NCBI GenBank assembly: GCA_021323635.1
Contig: JAJPKQ010000023.1
Location: 1 to 64,000 of the forward strand
Reading direction: 5' to 3'
Length of the DNA: 64,000 nucleotides
Source: a bacterium
GTDB lineage: Bacteria; Actinomycetota; Thermoleophilia; Solirubrobacterales; Solirubrobacteraceae
This document shows, piece by piece, positions 31,567 to 39,994 of this stretch. The position numbers and the translations under genes are program-made. The notes under the pieces were generated by a model, which saw only the letters and a list, made by a program, of their open reading frames with translations, did no database searches and was not told the DNA's origin. Every line of letters begins with the position of its first letter. The first letter of the stretch is position 1.

Positions 31567-32451
31567 GCACATCTGTCATCTGCGCTCGATGCGTCCGCGC
31601 CTGTGACCTGCGCGAGGAGACTCGTCGTGCCTCCGGCGACGGTGAAGACGCTGGCGTCGCCATGCCCTGCGCCCGGCGATCTGCGCCCAGGCTGCGGCCG
31701 CCTCGTGCGCAGGGTCGGCCGGGATGGCGGCCGCGAAGATCGCGGCGGTCCCCGGTCTGGAGGGCGCCTCGCTGTCCCGGCTCAGCAGCAACGTCGCGGG
31801 AGAGAGCGTCGAGAGCCCGAACCTATCGGTCGGTGTTGCCGCTGGCGATCCAAGATCGTCCGAGGCGGCCCAGGAAGCGCTCTGCCGGTATCCAAGCGCC
31901 GTCGAGAATGCCTGCAGGTGGGCCACATAGTCATGGGCGGCCGCGGCACACAGGCAAGGCCGACGCTGCCGCCTGCCGCCGCATGGTGCGGGGTGCGCGG
32001 GCGCCGCTAGCTGTCGCCTGCTGCCCGCCAGACCAGCTCCGGCCCCAGCGCTGGAGCAGGAAAGCCAGCCGGCGTCTTCATCCCTGCCATCGACAGAACG
32101 CCACCTGGCCCGGGCCGCGCAGAGGTCACCTTCGGCGTCGATCGCGATCGTCCCGTCCATCCACCACTCGCTTGTCGACTCGTCCCGGCACCGCCGCCGA
32201 CGCTCGCCGGTGCCGACCACGTGCTGCCAGTCGCTGGAGGAGGCGAAGTAGCTACAGAGCGTCGCATCGATCGGCGGAGTGCTGCATGAAGCGACTCCGC
32301 GCTGGCGAGGAGGGCCGGTCGAGCTCTTCGCTGGCTCAGTAGTACGTGCGGCTCGGCGTGCGGCTAAACGCGGATGAATCGTGTGCCCCACGCGGTCATC
32401 CTCCCTTTACTTAGAGATTCAGCCAGCTCACTGACGAGCAAGGAAAGGGGC
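31567..32451. other. poorly coding 0.9-kb stretch
   Basis: No convincing gene. The longest minus-strand frame (32391 to 31576, 271 codons) lacks a ribosome binding site, is rich in Ser, Arg and Cys and switches composition; protein-like pieces (for example SEWWMDGTIAIDAEGD near 32155-32205 and YVAHLQAFSTALGYR near 31885-31930) look like fragments of a decayed gene. A promoter for the flavodoxin gene should lie at the right end. Confidence 0.5.
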
Positions 32452-33003
32452 ATGGTCATGACGGCACTAATAGTCTATGAGTCGATTTACGGCAACACCC
32501 GCGCAGTTGCCGAAGCGCTCGCCGAAGGTCTTGGCGACGCGCGCGTCCTGCCGGTGCACGAGGCCGCTGGGCACACCGAGGAGCCCGACTTGCTGGTCGT
32601 CGGTGGTCCTACCCACATGCACGGGCTGGCGACAGCACGCAGTCGCCAGATCGCGGCATCGGCAGCGCACGAGGACGGGGGCGTAGCGGTCGAGGCTGCG
32701 GCGACAGCAGAGCCTGGGCTGCGCAAGTGGCTCCACGAGCTGCCCGACCGGCCCGGCGCGCGCGCGGCGGCATTCGACACCCGCCTTGACAAGTCTCCCT
32801 GGCTCACAGGCGTCGCCTCGCGCGGCATCGCCAAGCGGCTGCGCCGCCACGGCTACGAGATCGTTGACAGTGAGAGCTTCTTGGTCGAGGACTCTGAGGG
32901 CCCGCTTGAGCAAGGCGAGATCGAGCGCGCCCGCTCATGGGGCGCCAAGCTTGCCACGATGGCGGCAGGCGGAGCCGGCCGGCCGCAAGAGGCCTCGGCG
33001 TGA
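32452..33003 (+). CDS. flavodoxin-family protein
   Basis: A 183-residue flavodoxin-like protein. The FMN phosphate loop is visible as YESIYGNTRAVAEALA at the N-terminus, followed by a beta strand ending LLVVGGPTHMHG, which in flavodoxins contacts the isoalloxazine ring. It carries electrons or acts as a small quinone or nitroreductase partner. AAGGAAAGG precedes the ATG at 32452 (a second ATG follows two codons later). An Ala-rich insertion lies near residues 65-85. Its stop codon overlaps the GTG of a small membrane protein gene. Confidence 0.9.
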   Translation: MVMTALIVYESIYGNTRAVAEALAEGLGDARVLPVHEAAGHTEEPDLLVVGGPTHMHGLATARSRQIAASAAHEDGGVAVEAAATAEPGLRKWLHELPDRPGARAAAFDTRLDKSPWLTGVASRGIAKRLRRHGYEIVDSESFLVEDSEGPLEQGEIERARSWGAKLATMAAGGAGRPQEASA

Positions 33004-33167
33004 CCCTGATCTGGCTGATCGTGTGGTTCATCGTCGACCAGGTGAGCGGCAGACAGCCGCTGCTGCTCGATCCGGTCAACGCCTGGACGGCGACCCTTAT
33101 CCTCGCGTTGGCGCTTGATCTGAGCGCCGCGAACGCCCGTGGAGCCCGTGGACGAGGTCGACCCTGA
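33000..33167 (+). CDS. small membrane protein overlapping the flavodoxin stop
   Basis: A 55-residue frame that starts with GTG overlapping the flavodoxin stop (GTGA). It predicts two short hydrophobic segments (TLIWLIVWFIVDQV and WTATLILALALDL) joined by a polar loop, and ends in Arg/Gly-rich residues. Translational coupling and the hydrophobic pattern favour a real gene. It overlaps the next gene by about 29 bases, which weakens the case. No family recognised. Confidence 0.45.
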   Translation: MTLIWLIVWFIVDQVSGRQPLLLDPVNAWTATLILALALDLSAANARGARGRGRP

Positions 33168-33837
33168 GGGAGTGCGGCCGCCGGAGGCCGCGCCTGAGCC
33201 GAAGCCCGGAGGGGGCTACCCCCTGCGCTTTGCTGTCGACTTCCCCGACCGCCCGCTGAACCGCCTGACGAGCGCGCTTCGCATCTTCACCGTCATCCCG
33301 ATCGCGATCGTGCTGGGCGCGATCGGCGGCTACACCGCAAAGTGGGGCGGGGAAGCCTCCGGGGCGACAACGATTGCGGTCGGCGGCAGCGGGTTGCTGT
33401 TCATTCCTCCGCTGTTGATGATCGTCTTTCGCCAGAAGTATCCACGCTGGTGGTTTGACTGGAATCTGGCGCTGCTGCGCTTCGGCAACCGTGTGGGCGT
33501 CTACCTGGCGCTGATGGACGACCGTTATCCCTCCACCGACGAGGAGCAGTCGGTGCATGTGGAGCTTCCCTACCCCGATGCCCGCGGCGAGCTCAATCGC
33601 TGGTTGCCGATAGTCAAGTGGCTGCTGGCGATACCGCATTACATAGCGCTGCTCTTCTTGGGCATCGGGGCGATCATCGCGGTGATCGGAGCGTGGTTTG
33701 CGATCCTCTTCAGCGGCCACTACCCGCGCACGATCTTTGACTACGTCGAGGGCGTCATCCGCTGGCAGAACCGCGTCGTCGCCTACGCGATCATTCTGGC
33801 AACCGACGAGTATCCGCCGTTCCGGCTGGCGCCCTGA
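33139..33837 (+). CDS. DUF4389 membrane protein
   Basis: A 232-residue membrane protein of the DUF4389 type: helices at about 45-65, 80-97 and 155-185 and the conserved pattern YPLRFAVDFPDRPLNRLTSA, FRQKYPRWWFDWNLALLRF and GHYPRTIFDYVEGVIRWQNR. The family is widespread in actinobacteria and has no known function. Candidate starts are GTG at 33139 or 33148. It lies directly after the flavodoxin and the small membrane protein, probably in one transcript. Confidence 0.85.
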   Translation: MEPVDEVDPEGVRPPEAAPEPKPGGGYPLRFAVDFPDRPLNRLTSALRIFTVIPIAIVLGAIGGYTAKWGGEASGATTIAVGGSGLLFIPPLLMIVFRQKYPRWWFDWNLALLRFGNRVGVYLALMDDRYPSTDEEQSVHVELPYPDARGELNRWLPIVKWLLAIPHYIALLFLGIGAIIAVIGAWFAILFSGHYPRTIFDYVEGVIRWQNRVVAYAIILATDEYPPFRLAP

Positions 33838-33934
33838 GAGCGCAAGCCCGCCACCCCGCCTCGCAATGGCGCGTGGAGTATCTCGCTGTGGCTCTCAGTT
33901 GCGGCGGGTCCGGTCAGGGGACGCAGCGCGCTCC

Positions 33935-35824
33935 TCAGGGCTTTGCGCGGCCGGAGGCGCCTTGCTGCGGCGCGCTGGCGCCGTTGCTTGCATTCGCGCT
34001 GGACGCAGGGGCTTCAGCGGTGTCGTGAGCCTGCGACCCGGCGCCCGAGGCGGCGGTGGGTTCGGTGGGCACGCTCGCTTCTGAGCCGCTTGCAGATGGC
34101 GCGCCTTCGGAGCTCCGATGGGCGCCCGCTTCTGAGCCGTTCGTCGCGGCAGAGGTAGGCTGTGGTTGGCCCCCGGCGCTGCGCTGGCCCGCTTCAGATT
34201 CGGCATGCGATCCGCGTGCACTGCCTTGGCTGCCGCCACCGGAGCTCGCCGTGGATTGGACCTGGGAGCCGCGGTGCGATTTGCTGCCGGCTTCTTCGGG
34301 GCGGCCGTGGCCCGCGCCTTTGCTCGATCCCGCCGACCGCCCTTCGCCTGTGGCATCCCAGCGGCGCACCTGCGCGCCCTGACCAGCCAGGGGTTCGCCC
34401 GAGGCCGCACCCGCGGCCAGGACCGCAGCGGGCGCATTGCCGCCGGCGGCGCTCGACGCCCCGGAGGGCTCGGCGATGGAGCGCGCGATGGGCCGAGCGG
34501 GGGGCGCGCCGGCGCCCGCCCTGATCGGCACTGCGCGCACGCTGGCGATGCGTGCGTGCAGCGAGCCGCCGAGCGGGGCTTCAAGCAGAGCGCCTGACTG
34601 ACCCTGGCCCGGCAGTGCCTGAGGCGCGAGCGAGGCTGCCAGGCGCTCTGCGGCGGCGCTAGCCCTGGCAGCGGCGACTGGCCGATGCGCCCGGGCGGGA
34701 ACCACCAGCGCAAGCGCGCCCGTTGCCGCCGAGACACCGCCGAGCGTGACCGCGAGCGCGGCAAGCTTGGCCGGTGCGCCGGCGCCAAACAGCGCGCCTG
34801 CGACACGCGCCAAGATCCCTTCCGGGAGGCTCGTGAGCGTCGCCCACGCGGTCAGCGGCGCTCGGCCGGAGTAGTGGGCGCAGAAGGCACGGACCGCATC
34901 GGGGTCCAGCCTTTCGCCGGCCTCGGCACGGAGGATCGCGAGCGCTTGCTGGTGCGAGCGCGAGGACCGGTAGGGGCGCACCGAGGTGATCGCGTCGAAG
35001 GTGTCTGCAACCGAGATGATCCGGGCGCCGATCGGGATCTCCTCGCCGGCGAGCCCGTCCGGATAGCCGCTGCCGTCAAGGCGCTCGTGGTGGTGGCGGA
35101 TGATCGCGCAGAGCCTCTTGTCGCGCAGCGCTGCCGCGATCTGGGCGCCATCGACCGGGTGGCGCTTGATCACAGCGAACTCCGCGTCGCTCAGGCGCGA
35201 GGGCTTGCGCAGAATCTCAAGCGGCGTGTTGATCTTGCCGACATCGTGGATGGCCGCCGCGGTGCGGATGCGCGCTACTTCCTCGCTGCTGCACCCCATG
35301 CGCTGGGCGAGCATCCAGGCGTGGCGGGCGACGCGGCGCGAGTGCCCGTAGGTCAGCGGGTCGCGCGCGTCGAGCATGCGCGCCAGCCGTTCAAGCACGC
35401 GTGCGCGCTCCTCCGCGCCGCTCGCTGCCCCTGGAGCCGCGCTCAGGCGCCCCAGCATCGACTTCGCGCTGGCCAGGCGTCGTTCACGTAGGCGGCGATA
35501 GAGATAGCCCCAAAGCAGAAGCTCGTTGAAGAGCATGTCCCGGGAGGCCGGCCTGCGCTTCCAGTAGGCGGCGCCGAGGTTGGCCAAGAGCAGCGAGAGG
35601 GCGACGCCCGCGCCCATGCTCCCAAGCGGCGAGCGCAGCGTCCCGGAGAGCCGCAGCCACCAGACGAGCAGCACTGGAAAGATCGCGACCACGAAGGTTG
35701 CGATCAGCACGCGCAGGAGCACAGGCGTCGCATGAGGGCGGACCGGCGGGCGCTTTGCTTCCTGCACAGCCGCCAAGTGGCGCTCTTCGGCGTGCACGGC
35801 GTGACGTTCAGTGGCGGCAACCAT
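33935..35824 (-). CDS. membrane HD-GYP domain protein, probable c-di-GMP phosphodiesterase
   Basis: About 629 residues: two N-terminal helices (about 35-57 and 68-87), an HD-GYP domain (about 145-330) with HD in AAAIHDVGK, HP near 222, HHERLDGSGYP (244-255) and FDAITSVRPYR, then a further hydrophobic segment (about 350-376) and a tail of about 250 residues rich in Ala, Ser, Gly and Pro. HD-GYP enzymes hydrolyse c-di-GMP; all key metal and GYP residues are present. If the last hydrophobic segment crosses the membrane, the tail is outside the cell. ATG 35824 follows GGAAG; a TTG at 35842 is also possible. It may set the c-di-GMP level read by the riboswitch at 17.2 kb. Confidence 0.88.
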   Translation of the reverse strand: MVAATERHAVHAEERHLAAVQEAKRPPVRPHATPVLLRVLIATFVVAIFPVLLVWWLRLSGTLRSPLGSMGAGVALSLLLANLGAAYWKRRPASRDMLFNELLLWGYLYRRLRERRLASAKSMLGRLSAAPGAASGAEERARVLERLARMLDARDPLTYGHSRRVARHAWMLAQRMGCSSEEVARIRTAAAIHDVGKINTPLEILRKPSRLSDAEFAVIKRHPVDGAQIAAALRDKRLCAIIRHHHERLDGSGYPDGLAGEEIPIGARIISVADTFDAITSVRPYRSSRSHQQALAILRAEAGERLDPDAVRAFCAHYSGRAPLTAWATLTSLPEGILARVAGALFGAGAPAKLAALAVTLGGVSAATGALALVVPARAHRPVAAARASAAAERLAASLAPQALPGQGQSGALLEAPLGGSLHARIASVRAVPIRAGAGAPPARPIARSIAEPSGASSAAGGNAPAAVLAAGAASGEPLAGQGAQVRRWDATGEGRSAGSSKGAGHGRPEEAGSKSHRGSQVQSTASSGGGSQGSARGSHAESEAGQRSAGGQPQPTSAATNGSEAGAHRSSEGAPSASGSEASVPTEPTAASGAGSQAHDTAEAPASSANASNGASAPQQGASGRAKP

Positions 35825-36030
35825 CGCAATCTTCCAGCTCAAGCTCGCTCGCTGGCCCTGACGCGGCTGCTCGGCACGCCGCTGCGCGCTTGGGTCTACA
35901 GCCTCCCCTCGGTCGTCGCGAGCGTGTGTGCAACTTCGCTTGCAGGAACTGGACGAACGTTGAGGTCAAGCGTCCGTGGGGCACAGCAGGTGAACCTCCA
36001 GCTGCCTCGCTTGCCACTATCATCACACAA

Positions 36031-36690
36031 GTGACCATCGATGCGTCGCAGGGGCCAGCAGCCGTTCGCACGCGCTCAGAGCCCTACCCGCCGGCCCCTT
36101 GGGAGCTCTTCGGCCAGGCGCAGGTCCATCTCCTTGCGCTGCCCGCCGCGCGCCTTCAGCGCGTCCCGGATGGCTTTGCGCCGCTGCTGCTGGGTGGCAG
36201 CGCGCTGGTGGCTGCGGGCTTCATCGACTACCAACGGAGCAGCATGGTCCGCTACGGCGAGCTCTTCGCGGCGGTGGTGGGTCGCATCGAGGGCACGGGC
36301 AGGGTCACCTCGACGGTCACGCACATGTGGGTCGACAGCGATGTCTCGCGCCGCGGCGGCCGTGAGCTCTGGGGCTATCCCAAGGAGCTCGCAAGCCTGC
36401 GCCTCGCGATCGACCCCGGGGGCAGCGCGAGCGCGGCGGACACCGCAGGCCAGATCGCAAGCGCCCAGATGCGCCCGCTGCTCGTCTCGCCGCTGCGCAT
36501 CAGCTTCAACGGAGGGACCGCGCAGCCCCTCCACGGCGCGTTGCGCCCGGTGCGCGCGCGCATGCGCGGGCGACCGGTGATCGGCGCCGGCTCATTTGCC
36601 GCCGATCGTGACGGGCCGCTCGGCTTCCTGACCGACGCCCGTCACATCATCGCCTTCGGCCTGCGCGACTTCCACTTCACCTTCGGCTAG
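36031..36690 (+). CDS. acetoacetate decarboxylase-like protein
   Basis: A 219-residue protein of the acetoacetate decarboxylase (ADC) superfamily. The signature segment RRGGRELWGYPKELASL corresponds to the part of ADC holding the Schiff-base lysine; one Lys is retained and the adjacent second Lys of true ADC is Glu here, so the chemistry may differ. Related enzymes act on polyketide-like or keto acids. The GTG at 36031 is chosen because the conserved part begins soon after; no strong ribosome binding site is seen. It converges with the ogt gene, overlapping by 14 bases. Confidence 0.8.
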   Translation: MTIDASQGPAAVRTRSEPYPPAPWELFGQAQVHLLALPAARLQRVPDGFAPLLLGGSALVAAGFIDYQRSSMVRYGELFAAVVGRIEGTGRVTSTVTHMWVDSDVSRRGGRELWGYPKELASLRLAIDPGGSASAADTAGQIASAQMRPLLVSPLRISFNGGTAQPLHGALRPVRARMRGRPVIGAGSFAADRDGPLGFLTDARHIIAFGLRDFHFTFG

Positions 36691-37348
36691 CGCCGCCGGC
36701 CGATCGGCGCTCGAGCGAGAGCAGCGCTCGCTTCGCCTCAACGCCGCCGGCGTAGCCGCCCAGCGACCCGTCCGAGCGCAGGACGCGGTGGCAGGGGATC
36801 ACGATCGGCAGCGGGTTGCGCGCACAGGCGCTCCCGACCGCGCGTGCAGCGCGTGGGCGCCCGCAGGCGCCCGCCAGCGCGCTGTAGGAGATTGTCTGGC
36901 CATAGGGTACCTCCCGCAGGCGCTCCAGCGCCGCGCGGCGAAAGCCCCGGGAAAGGCGCAGGTCGAGATCGATGCTGAAGCGCTGCAGCGCGCCCGCGAA
37001 GTAGCGGTCAAGCTCGCGCGCGGCGCGATCGAGGCTGCGCGGCGCCAGCAGGATGCGTGGCCCGACGCTCTCTGCGAGCGCGGCGAGCACCTGCTGGGGG
37101 CTCTCGCAAGGCAGCGCCACGCGCAGCAGGCCGCGCGGCGTGCCTGCGATCAGCAGCGTGCCGAGCGGGCTCTCAAGCGTGCGGTAGGCGACCTCGAGCA
37201 GGCCCGCGGCCTGCGCCCGTGCGGCAAGGCGCTCACGCAGGGCACCATCAAGCGGCGGCTGCGCGCCGATGCCTGGGGACGCTGCTCCCCCGTCGCCTGC
37301 GATCAGCTCGGCAAGGGGCGCTGGCATGGTCTTGGGTGCGGCGCTCAC
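36677..37348 (-). CDS. ogt: methylated-DNA-[protein]-cysteine S-methyltransferase
   Basis: A 223-residue DNA repair protein that transfers alkyl groups from O6-alkylguanine to its own Cys. The active site is IPCHRVLRSDGSLGGYAGG near residue 180; the N-terminal Ogt-type domain precedes it, and the helix-turn-helix for guanine flipping is in YGQTISYSALAGACGRPRAA. The first 50 residues are a less conserved extension. Its GTG overlaps the stop of the upstream ECF sigma gene (GTGA, 37345-37348), so the two are translated together, suggesting that the sigma factor controls alkylation repair. Confidence 0.93.
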   Translation of the reverse strand: MSAAPKTMPAPLAELIAGDGGAASPGIGAQPPLDGALRERLAARAQAAGLLEVAYRTLESPLGTLLIAGTPRGLLRVALPCESPQQVLAALAESVGPRILLAPRSLDRAARELDRYFAGALQRFSIDLDLRLSRGFRRAALERLREVPYGQTISYSALAGACGRPRAARAVGSACARNPLPIVIPCHRVLRSDGSLGGYAGGVEAKRALLSLERRSAGGASRR

Positions 37349-37851
37349 CCGGGGACCTCCGCAAGGCGCCTGCGCAGCGCGGCGATGCCGTCGGCCGCAG
37401 CGCGGCGGGCCGCGCCCTCGCTTGAGCCGATCAGCCTGGCCACGTCGGCGTAGGGGAGGTCGATCAGGTAGTGGTAGAGGATCGCAGCGCGCTGGCGCTC
37501 GCTGAGCGCGTCAAGCGCCAACCGCAGCGCGCCCGAGCGCTCCAGGGAGGAGCGGTGATCGTGCTGCTCGCAAAAGTGGCCATCGACGGCCGCAGCCTCG
37601 GCGAGGCTGGCCACGGGGATCGGCTGGCGCTGGGCGCTGCGATGGCGATCGATGCTCTTGCGTCGAGCGATCGTCGCAAGCCACGCGCGCAGGTTGGCGG
37701 CGGACTCGAGCGTCGGGTAGGCGGCAAGCGCCGCCAGGAAGGTCTCAGACCAGACGTCCTCTGCCTCCTGCGGCCCACAGAGCGCGTAGCAGAGACGCAG
37801 CAGCGCGGGGCCGTGCTCGCAGACGACCTGGTCAAATGGGGGAAGCGTCAA
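37345..37851 (-). CDS. ECF-type RNA polymerase sigma factor coupled to ogt
   Basis: A 168-residue sigma-70-family factor: region 2 with ALLRLCYALCGPQEAEDVWS and LRAWLATIARRKSIDRHR, a short linker, and region 4 with LDALSERQRAAILYHYLIDL and the helix-turn-helix YADVARLIGSSEGAARRAA. The frame is open far upstream to 38964, but the part before 37851 is antisense to other genes and not coding. The TTG at 37851 has GGAG seven bases upstream and gives a family-typical length. It overlaps ogt by four bases. No anti-sigma gene is adjacent; control may be transcriptional or by a remote partner. Confidence 0.85.
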   Translation of the reverse strand: MTLPPFDQVVCEHGPALLRLCYALCGPQEAEDVWSETFLAALAAYPTLESAANLRAWLATIARRKSIDRHRSAQRQPIPVASLAEAAAVDGHFCEQHDHRSSLERSGALRLALDALSERQRAAILYHYLIDLPYADVARLIGSSEGAARRAAADGIAALRRRLAEVPG

Positions 37852-37982
37852 TGGGTGCTCCGATCGCCATGAACCATTAACGCCCGAGCGGGCGCCGCCG
37901 TGAGCACCCCGCTGCGGTTGGCTCGGCGCGGCTGGCGGGCGCCGTCCGCTGCGCCGCCACGCTGACCGGTCGAGGTTGGCGC

Positions 37983-38480
37983 TCAAGGGTACGACGGAGC
38001 CTCGGCTGGCCTCCTCCGGAGATGCTCGGTGAGCAGGTCGATGAAGGGCACCTGACTCTTGGTCAGCTTGATGCGCGCTGTCCTGAGATCGAACCAGCCG
38101 GCGCGATCGACCTCCGGGAACCGCTGCATGCGTCCTGAGCGCGGCGGCCATTCGATCTCGAAGGTGTTGCTCACGATCTCGGAGACGTCGAGATCTGCCA
38201 TCAGCGCCCAGGCGCGGATGAGCTTTCCGTGCGATTGCCTGATCTCGCCGAGGTAGACGGGGTCTCCGGGTGGCACCGCCAGGCCAAGCTCCTCGGTGAA
38301 CTCGCGCCGAGCTGCCGCGAGCGGCTCCTCGCCAGCGCCGTGTTCGCCCTTTGGAAGCGACCAGCCACCGGCGTCCCGCTGCGACCAAAACGGCCCCCCT
38401 ATGTGAGCGAGCAGCACCTCCACCTCTGCCCCAGGATGCTGCCGGTAGAGGAGCAGCCCGGCGCTGCGTCTTCTGGCCAT
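37983..38480 (-). CDS. NUDIX hydrolase
   Basis: A 165-residue NUDIX protein. The Nudix box (GX5EX7REUXEEXGU) is present as GEHGAGEEPLAAARREFTEE followed by LGL, which binds the metal for pyrophosphate cleavage. The N-terminal ARRRSAGLLLYRQ and the SLPKGE before the box match NTP- or dinucleotide-type members such as Ap4A- or diphosphate-cleaving enzymes. It could act in nucleotide pool cleaning. It stands upstream of the sigma/ogt pair on the same strand (131 bp), so a shared role in nucleotide damage control is possible but not proven. Confidence 0.92.
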   Translation of the reverse strand: MARRRSAGLLLYRQHPGAEVEVLLAHIGGPFWSQRDAGGWSLPKGEHGAGEEPLAAARREFTEELGLAVPPGDPVYLGEIRQSHGKLIRAWALMADLDVSEIVSNTFEIEWPPRSGRMQRFPEVDRAGWFDLRTARIKLTKSQVPFIDLLTEHLRRRPAEAPSYP

Positions 38481-38582
38481 CTGCGATGCACCTCCTCAAG
38501 CTCGTCTCTGTCATCGGGCCCGCGCCGCGCGCCTCCTCGCCCGCCGCCGGCCCACATTGCTCTCGCGCCGGCACCGGGGAGC

Positions 38583-39563
38583 CTAGCCGTGGCCGAGCAC
38601 CGGATGGGGGACGTATGGCTCCTCGAGACGCGCGATCTCCTCGGCGCTCAGCGACAGCTGCTCTGCGGCCAGCGCATCGCTCACATGCTCGACCTTTGTC
38701 GCGCCGATGATCGGCGCGGTCACGCCGGGCTTGTGCAGAAGCCAGGCGAGCGCGACCTGAGCGGGGGCCAGCCCGCGCGCGGCGGCGACCTCGGCGGTGC
38801 GCTCGACCACGTCGAAGTCCGTCGGCTGGTTGTAGAGGAGATCGGTGAACTGGTCGGTCTCCGCCCGCGTCGTGCGTCGCTCGCCCGAGCGGGTGCGCGT
38901 GCCGGTCAGGACCCCGCGCGCCAGCGGGCTCCAGGGGATCACGCCGACCCCCATGTCGATGCATTGCGGGATCATCTCCCGCTCCTCCTCGCGATAGATC
39001 AGGTTGTAGTGGTTCTGCATCGACACAAACGCGCTCCAGCCGTGGCGCTCGGCGATGCGCTGAGCCTTGGCGAACTGCCAGGCGAACATGCTCGAGGCGC
39101 CTATATAGCGGGCCTTGCCCGCACGCACCACGTCGTGGAGCGCCTCCATCGTCTCCTCAAGCGGTGTGCGGTAGTCGAAGCGATGGATCTGGTAGAGGTC
39201 CACGTAGTCCATCCCCAGGCGCTGCAGGGAGGCGTCGATCGCGCTCAGGATGTGCTTGCGCGAGAGGCCGCCGCCGTTCTCCCCCGGCGCCATCGGCATG
39301 AAGACCTTGGTTGCGACGACAACCTCATCGCGGCTGAGCAGCCTGCCGAGCAGCCGACCGGTGGCGACCTCGCTGGCCCCCTTGGAGTAGGTGTCGGCGG
39401 TGTCAAAGAAGTTGATCCCGCCCTCGACGGCCGCTTTGACGATCGGCTCAGCGGCGCGCTCGTCGAGCACCCAGGGGCGATCGCTGTCGTCGCCGAAGCT
39501 CATCATTCCCAGGCACACGCGCGAGACACGTAGCCCGGTGCGCCCGAGGTTCACGTATTGCAT
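38583..39563 (-). CDS. aldo-keto reductase
   Basis: A 326-residue aldo/keto reductase of the large oxidoreductase subfamily (YghZ/AKR12-like). The N-terminus reads MQYVNLGRTGLRVSRVCLG, and catalytic residues appear as DTADTYSKGASE (Asp, Tyr), the Lys in VVATKVF, and the His in DLYQIHRFD. The C-terminal NADPH-binding block (GVTAPIIGATKVEHVSDALA) is intact. AAGGAG lies upstream of the ATG at 39563. It reduces carbonyl compounds with NADPH; the substrate cannot be told. Unlike the reductase at 14.3 kb, this copy has a complete N-terminus. Confidence 0.94.
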   Translation of the reverse strand: MQYVNLGRTGLRVSRVCLGMMSFGDDSDRPWVLDERAAEPIVKAAVEGGINFFDTADTYSKGASEVATGRLLGRLLSRDEVVVATKVFMPMAPGENGGGLSRKHILSAIDASLQRLGMDYVDLYQIHRFDYRTPLEETMEALHDVVRAGKARYIGASSMFAWQFAKAQRIAERHGWSAFVSMQNHYNLIYREEEREMIPQCIDMGVGVIPWSPLARGVLTGTRTRSGERRTTRAETDQFTDLLYNQPTDFDVVERTAEVAAARGLAPAQVALAWLLHKPGVTAPIIGATKVEHVSDALAAEQLSLSAEEIARLEEPYVPHPVLGHG

Positions 39564-39994
39564 GCGCTTTGCTCCTTGCTCGGGTTGCGCCCGGGACCCG
39601 CAGGGAGCGTCCCGGTCTGCGCCTTCGTTGAGGAAGGGGAGTCTAGTCGCAGGCCGGCAGCACCTAGCCACCACACCTTGTCGCCGCAGGGTGGTGGCTG
39701 GGGGCCTCCGGGTTGCCTGCCAGCCGCCCGTCTCGCAGTGCGCTCGCTGCGCCATCACTGCCGCGATCTGCCTCTGAGCGATCCTGCGGGTGTGCGCAGT
39801 GGTGCGGGAGCCGCGAGAATCGTCTCACAAGCTACACGTTAGCTTTGCTCGGGGCGCCTGTCAATAAGTGACATGGTTCTCTATGTAGGGGCGTGTTGCA
39901 GCGACGGACGGCCCCGTCATGGCGCGGGGCTTGCGATCGCGCCGTCTCGGAGCCTCGACACCTGATCTGGCTCGCCACGCTGCACTGCAGCGCT
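39564..39994. other. intergenic stretch beside the nuclease gene
   Basis: About 430 bp without a credible gene. Base composition is more mixed than in the neighbours around 39800-39900 (for example acaagctacacgttagc). It is the outer flank of the nuclease gene that adjoins the tRNA. I searched for a copy of the tRNA 3-prime end as an attachment-site repeat and saw none. Confidence 0.5.

Noticed and set aside
31576-32391. 271-codon minus-strand frame in the poorly coding gap
   Set aside because: No ribosome binding site, uneven composition and no family; kept only as possible decayed sequence.
37852-38964. Apparent 370-residue N-terminal extension of the ECF sigma factor
   Set aside because: It runs antisense or out of frame through the NUDIX and reductase genes and has no conserved content; the real start is probably TTG 37851.
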